From JACCXE01 sp963718605 (GTDB lineage Bacteria; Actinomycetota; Acidimicrobiia; Acidimicrobiales; JACCXE01), in assembly GCA_963718605.1 (NCBI GenBank), contig OY970363.1:1240001-1304000 (forward strand): a stretch of 64,000 nucleotides of DNA, read 5' to 3'. Of the stretch, positions 1-8,602 are shown piece after piece; position 1 is the first letter of the stretch, and each line of letters opens with the position of its first letter. The notes under the pieces are model-generated. The model ran no database searches. It saw nothing but the letters and a program-made list of their open reading frames with translations, and was not told the DNA's origin. A program made the position numbers and the translations under genes.

Positions 1-1208
1 GTCGCTCGCCAAGGCCTTGTCGATCACGCTCGCCTGAGCCGCACTCGTCGACGCTTCCGCTCGGAAGGCCGGGCCCGGGTTCGTGGCCGAGATGATGAAG
101 TCGGCCTGTTCGAACGCGCGCGCCATCGCCTCGTTCGCCTGGATCCGCTGCTCCTCCGCGCTCGCCGCGGTGTGGAGGTTGTACATCGTCTGAGACAGGA
201 ACATCCCGAAGGCGACCTCGTCGGTGAGATCGCCCGCGCACTTGGGCCACTTGTCGCCCATGTCGGCGAGCAGCGTCGCGAGATTGCCCATCGCCCACTG
301 CGCCGCGAGGTTGGGCGGGTTCACGGTGACGTCGACTTCGACCATGCCGGTGTCGGCGATCAGCTGTTTGGCCTCGGTGCGGATGCGGTCTTCGACTCCG
401 GGTTCGAGCGTGACCCCGCCCAGGTTCGGCACGATCGCGACGCGCTTGCCGGCCAAGTCGTGCGAGCCGAGGCCCGCTTCCCAGCCACCCGCAGAAGGAA
501 TCGTGGTGCCGTCGTAGGGGTCGAGGCCCGCGCAGACGTCGTAGTAACGCGCGGAGTCGCGCACCGAGCGCGACAGGTTGCCGAGCACGACGGTGTTGGG
601 ACGCATGAATGCGTTTGGCGCGCGAGTGATGCGTCCGAACGTGCCCTTGAACCCGAGCAGGCCGGTGTAGCCCGCGGGGATGCGGATCGACCCGCCGCCG
701 TCGCCCCCGCTCGCGAGCGACACGAGGCCGCCCGCCACCGCGGCCGCCGAACCGGTCGAGCTGCCGCCGACGGTGCGCCCGTGACGCCACGGGTTGTGGG
801 TGACGCCGTTGATCTTCGTGACGCTGACGTTGAGGCCGCCGAACTCGCTGGCCGTGGTCTGGCCGACGGGCACCACGCCCCGCGCGCGAACAAGCGCTGC
901 GCGTGATGCGACGTGTAGGTGGCGACGCGGTCTTTGAACACGAGCGACGCCTCGGTGAACGGCCATCCCTCGACCGGGTCGAGTTCCTTGATCGCGGTGG
1001 GCACGCCGCCGAAGGGCAGCGACACATCCGCGGAAGCGGCCGCGGCGCGGGCTCGTTCGGGGTCAACATGCGCGAACGCGTTCAGATTCGACGCCTCAAT
1101 GGCCGCGAGCGTCGCCTCTACTTCCTCAACGGGGGACCGATCGCCGGCGCGGAACGCCTCGACCAATGAACACGCATCGCCTTGCCAGGGGGTGTCAGAC
1201 ACGCGCAC
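1..1208 (-). CDS. Amidase (amidase signature family), 3' end outside window, one frameshift
   Basis: Amidase-signature serine hydrolase, cleaving a C-N amide bond in the cytosol. The N-terminal part reads in one frame from a GTG at 1208 through PFGGVPTAIKELDP, which holds the catalytic Lys. The frame then changes near 877-881, where a run of four C probably should be five. After the shift the other minus frame carries GGSSGGSAAAVAGG, with the catalytic Ser pair, and GFKGTFGRI, and stays open to the window edge. The C-terminus is therefore missing here. It lies 9 nt downstream of the TetR gene on the same strand, so the two are probably co-transcribed. The exact amide substrate cannot be told; the neighbouring amine oxidase suggests nitrogen compounds. 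The frameshift is most likely a sequencing error because both halves are well conserved. Confidence 0.8.
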
Positions 1209-1217
1209 AGCATGCCG

Positions 1218-1802
1218 CTAACTGAGCAGCTTCGTCACCCAGGCGTCGACGGTCGGCGCCAGCTTCTTCGCCGCCGCCTTCGGGTTCGGTGACATCGCGA
1301 CGATCGCGGCGGCCTCGTTCAGCATGCCGAGGAGCAGCTGCGCCGCGAGATGGGTGTCACCGGGGATGGCGTGACCGTCGCGTTTGGCCAACTCCAACGT
1401 GGGCGTCAATAGCTGCACGCACGCCGCCTCGTTGGACGCCCGCACCCACTGCGCGCCGAGCACCGCGGCGGCCTCGGTCAACAGGATCCGCACGACGGAC
1501 GGGTCGGTGCACGCGTCGAGGTAGGCCCGACAGCTCAAGCGAATCTGTTCGTGCGCCGTGGTCGCCCGGCGAGCCGCCGTCACCACCGCCACCGCGAGTT
1601 CGGAGTCGAGTTCGGTCGCGACCGCTTCAAACGCCGCCTGCTTCGACTCGAAGTGGTGGTAGAGCGCACCCCGCGTGACGCCCGCCCGCTCCGCGATCTC
1701 TTCTCTCCCGGTCGCCGCGAACCCCTTCACCGTGAAGAGCTGACGGGCGGCGACGAGCAGCGCGGCGCGGGTGGTTTCTCGGCGTTCAACCTGCGTGGGC
1801 AC
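1218..1802 (-). CDS. TetR/AcrR family transcriptional regulator
   Basis: A 194-residue repressor-type regulator. The N-terminal helix-turn-helix covers about residues 5-55 (AARQLFTVKGFAATGREEI, then AERAGVTRGALYHHFESK), the classic TetR DNA-binding pattern. The C-terminal helical domain, which would bind a ligand, is not diagnostic. I chose the GTG at 1802 because upstream codons run into the divergent gene and the operator, and because TATACT (1809-1814, minus strand) sits 6 nt before it as a leaderless -10 box. It is divergent from the flavin amine oxidase, with a perfect palindrome between them, so it probably represses that gene and itself. Confidence 0.9.
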   Translation of the reverse strand: MPTQVERRETTRAALLVAARQLFTVKGFAATGREEIAERAGVTRGALYHHFESKQAAFEAVATELDSELAVAVVTAARRATTAHEQIRLSCRAYLDACTDPSVVRILLTEAAAVLGAQWVRASNEAACVQLLTPTLELAKRDGHAIPGDTHLAAQLLLGMLNEAAAIVAMSPNPKAAAKKLAPTVDAWVTKLLS

Positions 1803-1821
1803 ACGCTGAGTATAACGCCCT

Positions 1822-1846
1822 TTACATGCGTGCTGCCCGCATGTAA
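1822..1846. promoter_or_regulatory. Palindromic operator between TetR and amine oxidase
   Basis: Perfect 9-bp inverted repeat TTACATGCG (1822-1830) and CGCATGTAA (1838-1846) around a 7-nt spacer, in the 54-bp divergent intergenic region. TAACTT at 1844-1849 overlaps the right arm and is a plausible -10 box 7 nt before the amine oxidase ATG. A bound TetR dimer would block both promoters. The size and position are typical of TetR operators; binding itself is inferred. Confidence 0.7.
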
Positions 1847-1856
1847 CTTGCAAAGC

Positions 1857-3230
1857 ATGCCAACTCGCAATCGATCGGCCGACGTCTGCATCGTCGGCGC
1901 CGGATACGCCGGCCTCACCGCCGCCCGGCGCCTGAGCCAGGCCGGCCAGTCGGTCATCGTCCTCGAGGCGCGCGACCGTGTCGGCGGCCGCGTGTACTCG
2001 AAGCAGTCGGACACGGGCGTCGTTGTCGATATGGGCGGGACCTTCATCGGGCCTATGCAAGACCGCCTGCACGCGCTCAACAAGGAGATGGGCGTGTCCA
2101 TCTTCAAGTCGAACCTCGAAGGTAAGAGCCTGCTCGCGAGCTACGGCAAGACCCGTCGCTACGACGCAACCAAAACGCCGCGCCTCAATCCCCTGGGGCT
2201 GGCCAGCTTCGGCCAGGCCTATCTGCGGCTCGACGCCATGGCCAAGCAGGTGCCGCTCGACGCGCCGTGGTCAGCACCGAAGGCGCAGGAGTGGGACAAG
2301 GAAACGATCGCGAGTTGGCTCACACGCGCCAACGTGCCAACCAAGACCGCGCGCGACCTACTCACGGCCACGTTCCGCGCGTTGTTCGCGTCGGAACTGA
2401 ACGAGGTGTCGCTGCTGAACGCGGTGTTCCTCATCAACTCCGGCGGTGGCCTCACCAACTTCATGCAGGTCGACCAGGGCTACCAAGACAGTCAGGTGGT
2501 CGGCGGCATGCAGTCCGCCGCGAATGCAATGGCCAACGAACTCGGCGACGCGATCGTGCTGAACGCGCCGGTGCGGCGCATCACGCAGACCGATGCGCGT
2601 GGGACTGTCGAAGCCGACGCCGTCACCGTCACCGCGCCAAAAGTGATCGTCGCGATCCCACCCGCGCTGGCCGGCCACATCGTGTGGAACCCGATCCTGC
2701 CGAACGACCGCGCGATCCTGTGCACGCTCATGCCGGGCGGCACCGAGGTGAAGACGGTGGCCGTCTACGACGAGCCGTTCTGGCGCAACGACGGGCTGTG
2801 CGGGGCGTCGGCCGCGATGGACGACATCGCCGAAGTCACGCTGGACACGTCGCAACCGGACACGGGCTTCGGCCAGCTGGCGAGTTACGCCGCCGGTGCC
2901 AAGGCGCGCCAGTTGGCGCGGATGCCCGAGGCCGATCGTCACGCCGCGATCCTCAAGATCTTCACGGACCGTTTCGGCCCGAAGGCGGCCAAGCCCCTCG
3001 AGATCCTCGACATGAACTGGGTCAGCGAAGAATGGACGCGTGGTTGCTCGATGGCGCGCATGGGGCCGGGCGTGATCACGAACTTCTTCCACACCATCCG
3101 CGAGCCCTTCGGCCGGGTCCACTGGGCCGGCACCGAAACCGCGACGGTCAGCCACGGCGCGATCGACGGCGCCGTGCGCTCCGGCGAGCGTGTCGCGGCA
3201 GAACTTCTGGCAACTGGCGGTGCCTCGTAA
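1857..3230 (+). CDS. Flavin-containing monoamine oxidase family protein
   Basis: FAD-dependent amine oxidase of 457 residues, which would oxidatively deaminate a primary or polyamine to an aldehyde, ammonia and hydrogen peroxide. The N-terminal Rossmann FAD site is clear at about residues 9-45 (CIVGAGYAGLTAARRL, then VIVLEARDRVGGRV). The C-terminal FAD-contact motif is WAGTETATVSHGAIDGA, close to the end. The length matches bacterial monoamine oxidases. The start is the ATG after the palindromic operator; no Shine-Dalgarno is seen, so it is probably leaderless. The last codons and the stop lie inside a strong hairpin terminator. The substrate is unknown. Confidence 0.9.
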   Translation: MPTRNRSADVCIVGAGYAGLTAARRLSQAGQSVIVLEARDRVGGRVYSKQSDTGVVVDMGGTFIGPMQDRLHALNKEMGVSIFKSNLEGKSLLASYGKTRRYDATKTPRLNPLGLASFGQAYLRLDAMAKQVPLDAPWSAPKAQEWDKETIASWLTRANVPTKTARDLLTATFRALFASELNEVSLLNAVFLINSGGGLTNFMQVDQGYQDSQVVGGMQSAANAMANELGDAIVLNAPVRRITQTDARGTVEADAVTVTAPKVIVAIPPALAGHIVWNPILPNDRAILCTLMPGGTEVKTVAVYDEPFWRNDGLCGASAAMDDIAEVTLDTSQPDTGFGQLASYAAGAKARQLARMPEADRHAAILKIFTDRFGPKAAKPLEILDMNWVSEEWTRGCSMARMGPGVITNFFHTIREPFGRVHWAGTETATVSHGAIDGAVRSGERVAAELLATGGAS

Positions 3231-3258
3231 CGGAATCCGTTATGAGGCACCGCCAGTT
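3212..3258. terminator. Long hairpin overlapping the amine oxidase stop
   Basis: Near-perfect 22-bp stem with a 3-nt loop: arm 3212-3233 pairs with 3237-3258, the only non-Watson-Crick pair being G3227 with T3243 (a G-U wobble in RNA). The TAA stop (3228-3230) is inside the left arm. There is only a weak T stretch afterwards. It resembles the other long hairpins in this window at 10612, 25576, 27019 and 31112. Confidence 0.65.
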
Positions 3259-3263
3259 CGTTT

Positions 3264-3282
3264 GAAATACCATCGGTATCTG
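3264..3282 (+). promoter_or_regulatory. Operator/-10 box S1 (GATACC-N3-GGTATC family)
   Basis: GAAATACC-ATC-GGTATCTG directly before a PhyH gene; the final G is the first base of its GTG start. TACCAT (3268-3273) has the TANNNT shape of an actinobacterial -10 box, 8 nt before the start codon, so the transcript is probably leaderless. Near-identical sites lie at 4896-4914, 5562-5580 and 63549-63567. Probable binding site of the TetR protein at 4963-5550. Confidence 0.7.
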
Positions 3283-4109
3283 TGAGCGAGGGTGACGACT
3301 TCGATCCGGGGCTGCCGCCCGAGAGCGACTTCACAGTTCTGCTGACGAGCGAGCAGGTCGACGCGTTCCATCGGGACGGGTTCACGTCGATCCCCCGCAT
3401 CACGACCGACGAAGAGATCGAGTGGCTCAAGCCGATCTACGACCATCTCTTCGACACCAAGGGCGCGTTCAAGGGCGGCTACTTCGACCTGGCGCGTAAG
3501 TACGACCAGGCGGGTGAAGACCTCGTCCCCCAGGTGCTCGCGCCCGACGCGCGGTGGCCCCAGCTACGCAAGACCACCGCGGTGCGCAACGCGCGCGCGA
3601 TCGCGCAGCAACTCATGGACGTGCCACGCGAAGACGTGAAGCAGTGGAGCCACATGATCCTTAAGCCAGCGCGGATCGGCGGCGAGCTGCCGTGGCATCA
3701 GGACGAGGCCTACTGGGATCCTGACTACCGCTACCGCGCCCTGGGCGTGTGGGTGCCGCTCGACATCGCGACAGTCGAGTCGGGTTGCATGCACTTCAAG
3801 CCCGGCTCACACGCGGGCGCAGTACTCGAACACCAGCACGTGAACGACGACCCCGAAGTGCACGGCCTGGTCGCGCCATCGGTAACCAACGACGGCGAGG
3901 TGGCGGTGGAACTACAGCCGGGCGGCGCCACGTTCCATCACTGCCGCACCCTGCACCGCACGCCGCCAAACATCACCGACCACGTGCGGCGCGCGTGGGC
4001 CAACGAGTTCCAGATCGAACCGGTCAAGAACGATGGTTCCGAGCCCGACCGCCCGTGGGTGCGCGCCGGCAACGCGGCCTGGGAACGCCGCGCGATCTTC
4101 CAGAACTAA
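3282..4109 (+). CDS. Phytanoyl-CoA dioxygenase (PhyH) family protein, copy 1
   Basis: Fe(II)/2-oxoglutarate oxygenase of 275 residues that would hydroxylate an unknown small molecule with release of CO2 and succinate. The PhyH double-stranded beta-helix motifs are present: LPWHQDEAYW supplies the His-x-Asp iron ligands, SGCMHFKPGSH follows, and FHHCRTLHRTPPN supplies the distal His; an Arg further on (VRRAW) should bind 2-oxoglutarate. The start is GTG at 3282, fused to operator S1 with no Shine-Dalgarno. Its stop overlaps the convergent PhyH copy 2 by 4 bases. PhyH members also act on ectoine, halogenated and natural-product substrates, so the family name should not be read as a phytanate function. 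Confidence 0.9.
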   Translation: MSEGDDFDPGLPPESDFTVLLTSEQVDAFHRDGFTSIPRITTDEEIEWLKPIYDHLFDTKGAFKGGYFDLARKYDQAGEDLVPQVLAPDARWPQLRKTTAVRNARAIAQQLMDVPREDVKQWSHMILKPARIGGELPWHQDEAYWDPDYRYRALGVWVPLDIATVESGCMHFKPGSHAGAVLEHQHVNDDPEVHGLVAPSVTNDGEVAVELQPGGATFHHCRTLHRTPPNITDHVRRAWANEFQIEPVKNDGSEPDRPWVRAGNAAWERRAIFQN

Positions 4110-4894
4110 CGGCGCGTTTGGCCGAGGTCCTCGGGGATCCAGGTCTTGCCGGTGCGCTGATCGACCCAGAGCTTCCACGTGTAGTGGTCGCCCTCACCGC
4201 CGGCGTCGGGCGTCTGCATGTGCTGGGTCAACGCCTTGCGGTAGGTGTTGCCGGTGTTCGCCGTAGTCATGTGCGGCGTGGCGCTGTGGTGGAAGGTCAC
4301 CGAGCCGCGACTGATCGGACACGCGACGGTGCGGGCCTCGTCGACCTTGTGCTCACAGGTGAGCAGGTCGCTCTTCACGCCGTCGACGATCTTGTGCTCG
4401 AGCACGCCGTCCTTGTGACCGCCGTCGATGAAGTGCATGCAGCCGTTGGTGATGTCGACGTCCTGCAGGGGGAACCAGCACGTGATGCCTTTGTCGTCGA
4501 GGTTGCGGCCCCAGTAGCCCTCGTCCTGATGCCAGTAGGTGGGCACGCTGCGGTCCGGTGGCTTGGCGAGGAACTGGCTGTACCAAAACTCGACGGGCTT
4601 GCCGAGCAGCGCCGAGCCGTATTCGACAGCCCACTTCCGGAACGCGGCGTCGTCGATCTCCGGCCAGGCCAACTGCGGGCCGGCCTGGATGATGCGAAAG
4701 GAACGGCTCTCGCGCTCTTCGTTTTCGCTCCAGGCCCAATCGAACGACAGATACTTCTCGGGGTCGTCGACGATCTTGTCCATGTAACCCTCGAGCTCGT
4801 CGAGGTCGGCCTGGGGTACGGCGTTTTCGACCACCAGGAAGCCGTGTTCGCGGAATGACGCAACCGCGTCTGCGTCAGCAACGGGATAGCTCAT
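4106..4894 (-). CDS. Phytanoyl-CoA dioxygenase (PhyH) family protein, copy 2
   Basis: Second Fe(II)/2-oxoglutarate oxygenase, 262 residues from the ATG at 4894. An ATG four codons upstream lies inside the operator and is less likely. Motifs: TYWHQDEGYWG (iron His and Asp), NGCMHFIDGGH, and FHHSATPHMTTANT (third iron ligand), with an Arg in TYRKALTQH for 2-oxoglutarate. It is divergent from the TetR gene at 4963 and has operator S2 two bases before its start. It shares the PhyH core with the copy at 3282 but is clearly a different paralogue, so a different position or substrate is likely. Confidence 0.9.
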   Translation of the reverse strand: MSYPVADADAVASFREHGFLVVENAVPQADLDELEGYMDKIVDDPEKYLSFDWAWSENEERESRSFRIIQAGPQLAWPEIDDAAFRKWAVEYGSALLGKPVEFWYSQFLAKPPDRSVPTYWHQDEGYWGRNLDDKGITCWFPLQDVDITNGCMHFIDGGHKDGVLEHKIVDGVKSDLLTCEHKVDEARTVACPISRGSVTFHHSATPHMTTANTGNTYRKALTQHMQTPDAGGEGDHYTWKLWVDQRTGKTWIPEDLGQTRR

Positions 4895-4895
4895 A

Positions 4896-4914
4896 CAGAT
4901 ACCCACGGTATCAA
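4896..4914 (-). promoter_or_regulatory. Operator/-10 box S2 between PhyH copy 2 and TetR
   Basis: Reads TTGATACC-GTG-GGTATCTG on the minus strand, 1 nt before the ATG at 4894. TACCGT inside it is a -10-like hexamer for PhyH copy 2. The site also lies 48 nt upstream of the TetR start at 4963, so it could serve autoregulation as well. Confidence 0.7.
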
Positions 4915-4962
4915 GAGACTTCCAGCACGGTCATTCCGGTCCACCCATCTAACATCGCCCGC

Positions 4963-5550
4963 ATGCCCCGCAAACGCCTCACGCGTGAAGAGAGCAAGGC
5001 GAAGACGCGTCAGGAGTTGCTGCGCGCCGCCAATCGCCTGTTTCTACGCAACGGCTACGTCGCGACGTCGCTGGCGAACATCGCCGAAGAGGCCGCACTC
5101 ACCAAGGGCGCCGTCTACTCGAACTTCGAAAGCAAAGAGGATCTGTTCCTCGCGCTGCTGCAAGAGTCGGACCCCGAGTGGACCGCGCCGCACGACGTCA
5201 CTGCGACTGCGGGCAAGGACCCGTCCGCCCGCGCGCAGAGCTTTGGCAAGTACGCCGCGTCACAGCGCCCAAGCCGGCGTCACGTCGCGATGTTCCTCGA
5301 AATGAACGCGGCCGCGTTGCGCAGCGAGCGCACGCGCAAGTGGGTGGCCACGCACAACGAGGCGTTCTTCGAGGCTTTCGGTGCCCGCTTGGGCGACGCG
5401 CTCGGATTGAAGAAGGCAGATCCAAACGTGCTCGGCTTCATCGCGCAGTCGCTCTACGTCGGCCTTCTGACCCACAGCGCGTTCAACGACGACGTGGATG
5501 ACGCGACGTTCGCGCAGGCCTACGAACTGCTTGCTGGCCTCGACGGGTAG
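4963..5550 (+). CDS. TetR family regulator, probable repressor of the PhyH regulon
   Basis: A 195-residue TetR protein with an N-terminal HTH domain (about residues 12-60: NRLFLRNGYVATSLANIAEE, then TKGAVYSNFESKEDLFLALL). The C-terminal domain should bind the inducer and dimerise. I chose the ATG at 4963 because it begins a typical basic TetR N-terminus (MPRKRLTREESK). It sits between operators S2 and S3 and is flanked by PhyH and GH172 genes, so it is the best candidate to bind the GATACC-N3-GGTATC sites. The link is inferred from position. The inducer is unknown. Confidence 0.9.
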   Translation: MPRKRLTREESKAKTRQELLRAANRLFLRNGYVATSLANIAEEAALTKGAVYSNFESKEDLFLALLQESDPEWTAPHDVTATAGKDPSARAQSFGKYAASQRPSRRHVAMFLEMNAAALRSERTRKWVATHNEAFFEAFGARLGDALGLKKADPNVLGFIAQSLYVGLLTHSAFNDDVDDATFAQAYELLAGLDG

Positions 5551-5551
5551 C

Positions 5552-5590
5552 CGAACATATTCAGATACCGTTAGTATCTGAATATGTTCG
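5552..5590 (+). promoter_or_regulatory. Extended palindromic operator S3 over the GH172 start
   Basis: Perfect 17-bp inverted repeat (5552-5568 and 5574-5590) around the loop CGTTA, much longer than the other copies. Its core, CAGATACC-GTT-AGTATCTG (5562-5580), matches S1, S2 and S4. The ATG at 5584 lies in the right arm. TACCGT (5566-5571) is a -10-like box 12 nt before the ATG. As RNA from the upstream TetR gene the palindrome could also terminate transcription. Confidence 0.7.
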
Positions 5591-6789
5591 ACGTAAGCAG
5601 CCTCACGAAAGTGTCGCCGGTGCTCGACAGCCGTGCGATCAGCTTCGAGAACATCACCGGCGAGCGCGGCGTCGGCGGCCAAGTGGCCAACGGCCGCAAG
5701 GGCATGCCCCAACGCATCATCAAGCAGGGCGAGACAGTGGTCATCGCCGACGTCGAGGGCCCGGCGACGATCCGCCACATCTGGATGACCTTTCCCGGCG
5801 CACCGCCCGAGCAAATGCGGGCGCTGCACATGGAGGTCTTCTACGACGACATGACCGAGCCAAGTATCTCGGTTCCCTGCCTCGACTTCTTCGGCGCCAC
5901 GCTCGGTCGCCCCACGCCCATGAACACTGCGCTCACCGCGATTCAAGAGGGCCGCGGGTTCAACTCGTTCGTGCCGATCGCGTTCGGCCGGCACATCCGC
6001 ATCGAGATCACGAACGCGTCCGATCGAGACATGTCGTTCTTCTACCAACTGGACTACACGCTCGGTGCCGGTGCAGACGATGGCTATCTGCATTGCACGT
6101 TCCGGCGTGAGAATCCGACCACGCTCAAGCAAGACTTCGTGATCGAGGAGGGTCTACGCGGGCCGGGTCGTTTCCTCGGCTGCGTCGTCGGCATTCGTTG
6201 CTTCGAAGGCCAGGTTTGGTACGGCGAGGGCGAAGTGAAGATCTACAAAGACGGCGACACCGACTTCCCGACCATTTGTGGCACCGGCCTCGAGGATTAC
6301 GTCGGCACCGCGTGGGGCATGGGCCCGCACGTGTCGTTCTACGCCGGCTCGCAACTGGACGTGCGCCCCGCGGACTCGAACCCGAGCTTCTCGAACCCGG
6401 ACTACTGCGGCTTCTATCGCTGGCACGTGGTCGACCCGATCATGTTCGAGCGCGAGATGAAGGTCACGATCCAGCAGATCGGTTACGACCTGTACTGGCA
6501 AGGCCAGGACGACCGCGTTGCGAGCGACGAAGCCGCGGGCCTCGTTGCGGGCAACGGCCTCACGTTGATGAACGGCGACAGTCCCCTGCCGCTTCTGGCC
6601 CACGGCATCGTCGAACGCGTCGACGACTACTGCGCCGTCGCGTTCACCGTCTGCAAAGAAGCGCAGGTCGTGCCTCGCCTCGACGTCGCCGCGGCCACCG
6701 CCGACATCAGCCGCAAGGACTACGAACCCATCCCGCCGCAAGAGGCGATGGCGTCAACCTTCACTCACAAGGAAGTCGAACATGCCTAA
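5584..6789 (+). CDS. Glycoside hydrolase family 172 (DUF2961) protein
   Basis: A 401-residue cytosolic protein matching DUF2961, now GH172, whose characterised members cleave alpha-arabinofuranosidic or fructofuranosidic linkages. Typical blocks are seen: GPATIRHIWMTFPG near residue 60, FYDDMTEPSISVPCLDFFG near 100, ENPTTLKQDFVIEE, and TICGTGLEDYVGTAWG in the C-terminal half, with acidic residues in the places expected for catalysis. No signal peptide is visible, so the substrate would have to be imported. First gene of a run that continues without gaps to 10606, with an 8-base overlap into the next PhyH. Expression is probably controlled by S3. The substrate is unknown. Confidence 0.85.
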   Translation: MFDVSSLTKVSPVLDSRAISFENITGERGVGGQVANGRKGMPQRIIKQGETVVIADVEGPATIRHIWMTFPGAPPEQMRALHMEVFYDDMTEPSISVPCLDFFGATLGRPTPMNTALTAIQEGRGFNSFVPIAFGRHIRIEITNASDRDMSFFYQLDYTLGAGADDGYLHCTFRRENPTTLKQDFVIEEGLRGPGRFLGCVVGIRCFEGQVWYGEGEVKIYKDGDTDFPTICGTGLEDYVGTAWGMGPHVSFYAGSQLDVRPADSNPSFSNPDYCGFYRWHVVDPIMFEREMKVTIQQIGYDLYWQGQDDRVASDEAAGLVAGNGLTLMNGDSPLPLLAHGIVERVDDYCAVAFTVCKEAQVVPRLDVAAATADISRKDYEPIPPQEAMASTFTHKEVEHA

Positions 6790-7663
6790 CGCGACCACTA
6801 CGCGGATCATCACCGACGAGCAGCTCGAGCAGTACAAGCGCGACGGGTTCATCATGATCGACGGGCTGCTGACGCCCGAAGAGGTCGAGCGGTACGGTAA
6901 AGCCGTCACCGCAGGCGTGAAAGAGCGCACGCGTGAGCACACGATTCCGCTCGAAGAGCGCACGAACTACCAAAAGTCATTCCTGCAATGCATGAATCTG
7001 TGGGAAGACCGTCCCGACGTCGCGCCACTCACGTTCCATCCGAAGATCTCCCAGGTTGCCGCCGAGTTGATGGAAGCCGACGCCTGCCGCGTGTGGCACG
7101 ACCAGGCGCTGATCAAGGAGGCGCACGGCCGCAAGACCGACGCCCATCAAGATCATCCGTACTGGCCCATGCTCGAGACGGATTCGATCACCGCTTGGAT
7201 CCCGTTCGTGCAGTCGACGCTCGCCAATGGCGCGCTCGGTTATGTGCCCGGTTCGCACACGATCGGGATGCGCAAGTTCGTCAATATCTTCTTTGGCGAA
7301 CCGCAGGACATCCTGGCCGAGCCTGAGATTGCCAACACGCCGCCGGTGTTTGTCGAAGTGCCGCCGGGTTCGGTGGCGTTTCATCACGGGCTGACCGTGC
7401 ACCTCGCCGGCGAGAACACCACCGACATCGATCGCTCCGTGCACACGGTGATCTATTTCGCTGACGGCAACACGCGTGGCTATCCGTTCCCGCACTTCTC
7501 GGTCGACCGCGGCAACATCCAAGTGGGCGAGCCGATCAACTCCGACGCGACGCCGATCGCGTGGCCGCGCCCGGCCGACCAGCCGATCCCACCGCTGCCG
7601 AAAGAGTCCTTCACCGTCGAACAGATCGTCGCCAACAAGGGCGCCGTTCCCCAGCGCGGCTAA
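6782..7663 (+). CDS. Phytanoyl-CoA dioxygenase (PhyH) family protein, copy 3
   Basis: Fe(II)/2-oxoglutarate oxygenase of 293 residues. Iron ligands are in DAHQDHPYWPM and HHGLTVHLAGENTT, with NGALGYVPGSHTIG between them and an Arg in IDRSVHTVIYF. The N-terminus (LEQYKRDGFIMIDGLL) is the usual PhyH entry helix. Its ATG overlaps the GH172 gene by 8 bases, so they are translated as one operon. No operator of its own is seen. It probably oxidises the product of the GH172 or hydrolase step, but the order of reactions cannot be read from sequence. Confidence 0.9.
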   Translation: MPNATTTRIITDEQLEQYKRDGFIMIDGLLTPEEVERYGKAVTAGVKERTREHTIPLEERTNYQKSFLQCMNLWEDRPDVAPLTFHPKISQVAAELMEADACRVWHDQALIKEAHGRKTDAHQDHPYWPMLETDSITAWIPFVQSTLANGALGYVPGSHTIGMRKFVNIFFGEPQDILAEPEIANTPPVFVEVPPGSVAFHHGLTVHLAGENTTDIDRSVHTVIYFADGNTRGYPFPHFSVDRGNIQVGEPINSDATPIAWPRPADQPIPPLPKESFTVEQIVANKGAVPQRG

Positions 7664-7669
7664 CGCACA

Positions 7670-8602
7670 TTGTCCGGGGGGACCGTCGCGCTCGATGAAG
7701 AGGTCGCCGCCGAGGCGCGCCTGATTCTCACCAGCGCCGAAGCGATGTTGGCGAATGCACCAACGCCGATCGACCTGGGTGTCGACGCGGCGCGCGCAGC
7801 CGCCCGTGTGGCCGCCGATCCGCGCGACGAAACGGCGATCAACCGCATCGTCAATGAGGTACCGGTCCGCGTGTTCTCCATCGACGAACCCGACGGCGTG
7901 TACTTCCACATTCACGGCGGCGGGTGGAACACCGGCGCGTTCGACCTGCAAGACGCCCGCCTGCGCCGCTTCGCCGAGGCCTGCAACGTCACAGTCGTCA
8001 GCGTCGACTACGGGTTGGCGCCGGAGAACCCGTTTCCCGGGCCGGCCAACCAGTGCGAGGCGGCGGCGAGGTGGCTGTGCGCCAACGCGACGAAGGAGTT
8101 CGGCACCGACAAGCTGACCATCGGCGGTGAGTCGGCCGGCGCGCATCTCTCGGCCGTAGTGCTCATGCGGATGCGCGACGCGTTCGTCGGCGCGAACCTC
8201 GTCTACGGCATGTACGACCTCGCCCTCACGGACTTCGCGAAGCGGTGGGGCCAGCGCAACCTGATCCTCAACACGCCGATCATCGAGTGGTGCGTCGAGT
8301 CGCTGACACCGGGGTGGACTGAGGCGCAACGCCGCGACCCCGACCTGTCCCCGATATATGGCGATCTCGCTGGCTTACCGCCGGCGTTGTTCACGGTCGG
8401 CACCGACGATCCGACCCTGCACGACTCGATCGGCATGCACGAGCAGTGGAACACGGCCAACGGCAACGCGACCCTCGAGATCTACGAGCACGGCTTCCAC
8501 GCGTTCAATCTCTTCCCGTCGAAGATGGGCGACGCGTCGAACCGATCCCAAGAACGATTCATTACGAACGCAGTGAAAGGACTCAGTCATGCATCTCACT
8601 GA
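7670..8602 (+). CDS. Alpha/beta hydrolase fold-3 (HSL-type esterase)
   Basis: A 310-residue carboxylesterase-like hydrolase. Oxyanion-hole motif HGGGWNTGAF near residue 83, nucleophile elbow GGESAGAHLS near 153, acid GTDDPTLHD and catalytic His in YEHGFHAFNLF, all in the order of hormone-sensitive-lipase esterases. TTG start 6 nt after the PhyH copy 3 stop. The 3' end overlaps PhyH copy 4 by 14 bases, so it is translationally coupled. In this operon it would cleave an ester or lactone before or after oxidation. Confidence 0.88.
   Translation: MSGGTVALDEEVAAEARLILTSAEAMLANAPTPIDLGVDAARAAARVAADPRDETAINRIVNEVPVRVFSIDEPDGVYFHIHGGGWNTGAFDLQDARLRRFAEACNVTVVSVDYGLAPENPFPGPANQCEAAARWLCANATKEFGTDKLTIGGESAGAHLSAVVLMRMRDAFVGANLVYGMYDLALTDFAKRWGQRNLILNTPIIEWCVESLTPGWTEAQRRDPDLSPIYGDLAGLPPALFTVGTDDPTLHDSIGMHEQWNTANGNATLEIYEHGFHAFNLFPSKMGDASNRSQERFITNAVKGLSHASH

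Noticed and set aside
172..906. Long plus-strand open frames across the amidase region, and similar antisense frames in most genes
   Set aside because: They are rich in Arg, Ala and Gly, show no domain motifs and mirror the codon structure of well-supported genes on the other strand; a GC-rich genome produces many such frames.
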